Source: Deinococcus sp. Arct2-2
Lineage (GTDB): Bacteria > Deinococcota > Deinococci > Deinococcales > Deinococcaceae
Reading direction: 5' to 3'
Length of the DNA stretch: 49,429 nucleotides
Assembly (NCBI RefSeq): GCF_004801315.1
Contig: NZ_SSNW01000038.1
Coordinates: forward strand, 1-49,429
Below are positions 49,302 through 49,429 of the stretch, in pieces. The notes below the pieces were generated by a model that saw only the letters and a program-made list of their open reading frames with translations, ran no database searches and was not told the DNA's origin. Made by a program: the position numbers and the translations under genes. Position 1 is the first letter of the stretch, and each line of letters begins with the position of its first letter.

Positions 49302-49429
49302 CGCCCGAGAGATCGGGCAAAGCGGAAAAAGCCGAAAGGCACCGCTGAGGCGCATGAAAACCTGATGTTAAATGACGAGAACAGGGTTGCCTGACAGGGC
49401 AATCTCAGCGGGTTGACAGTGATGTCGAT
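49302..49429 (+). ncRNA. Structured RNA of unknown type, truncated at the window edge
   Basis: The transcript from the promoter at 49267 would begin with a hairpin, GCCCGA-GAGA-TCGGGC (49303-49318), with a GNRA loop. A second hairpin, GCC-GAAA-GGC (49331-49340), also GNRA, is nested in an AGCGG/CCGCT stem (49321-49325 with 49342-49346). A later hairpin pairs TTGCC with GGCAA (49387-49391, 49398-49402), with GAGA/TCTC below it. CCGCTGAG (49342-49349) is also exactly complementary to CTCAGCGG (49404-49411), which excludes parts of the other stems. This fits a switch-like leader or a small RNA. It matches no RNA family I can recognise, and no ORF is credible. Confidence 0.55.

Noticed and set aside
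49340..49375. Resemblance to a TPP riboswitch (CTGAGG followed by AACCTGAT)
   Set aside because: The order of elements and the spacing do not fit, and the conserved GGGGAGC and GCGTAGGGA parts are missing.
49020..49394. 124-codon frame across the end of the ubiD-family gene
   Set aside because: It overlaps the UbiD coding sequence in another frame and its tail runs through the structured RNA.

Overview
The window is a roughly 49 kb stretch of high-GC bacterial chromosome, most likely from a Deinococcus. The grounds are the gene set (an N-acylamino acid racemase with the active-site layout I recall for the D. radiodurans enzyme, a DUF4384 exported protein, a UbiD decarboxylase, ApaG, an M42 peptidase), the many families of short intergenic repeats, and the large number of genes whose start codon lies only 5-7 bases after a TANNNT -10 box. 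That last arrangement is the signature of leaderless mRNAs, which are known to be abundant in Deinococcus. No species can be named from the sequence alone.

Layout. 142-2411 (minus): two tandem, distantly paralogous coiled-coil proteins. 2570-7255 (plus): the glycine cleavage genes gcvT-gcvH-gcvP; gcvP carries a low-GC patch with extra residues. 7605-9077: glmU. 9194-10369: a complete insertion sequence with inverted repeats and a 6-bp target duplication, sitting inside an older intergenic repeat. 10528-11942: an HxlR regulator divergent from a short-chain dehydrogenase. 12234-15156: two tandem MFS transporters. 15580-18051: RNase HI, a DUF4870 membrane protein, a LmbE-type deacetylase and ApaG. 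18115-21391: an M42 aminopeptidase, then an N-acylamino acid racemase overlapped by a GNAT acetyltransferase. 21596-22593: a DUF4384 exported protein and tRNA-Gln(UUG). 22729-29244 (minus): an Mrf-type helicase, a multi-cluster ferredoxin protein, a 2-phosphoglycerate-kinase-like protein with three ATP-cones, and a TetR regulator. 29446-33141: a vWA protein, DUF4287 and DoxX proteins, and the overlapping murI-rph pair. 33194-38125: a phosphotransferase-fold protein, two GNATs, argB, and the dus-dinB-like pair. 38283-40416: hemC, a two-helix mini-protein and asparaginase. 40506-47092: DedA, HAD, SDR, M24 peptidase, DUF1266 and DUF4173 proteins. 47345-49198: a UbiD decarboxylase. 49267 to the edge: a consensus promoter followed by a densely structured, unidentified RNA.

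Most genes are housekeeping or metabolic. The less ordinary material lies in the spaces between them: at least seven families of short repeats (called A-G here) occupy most larger gaps. They include a MITE-like family with terminal repeats, a ~110-bp foldback element present seven times, a long composite element present twice, arrays built on GGGTCTAA-type units, and palindromes found in convergent gaps where they probably terminate transcription from both sides. The strongest candidate for an undescribed functional element is the structured RNA at the right edge, which has two mutually exclusive pairings of the kind seen in riboswitches and attenuators.
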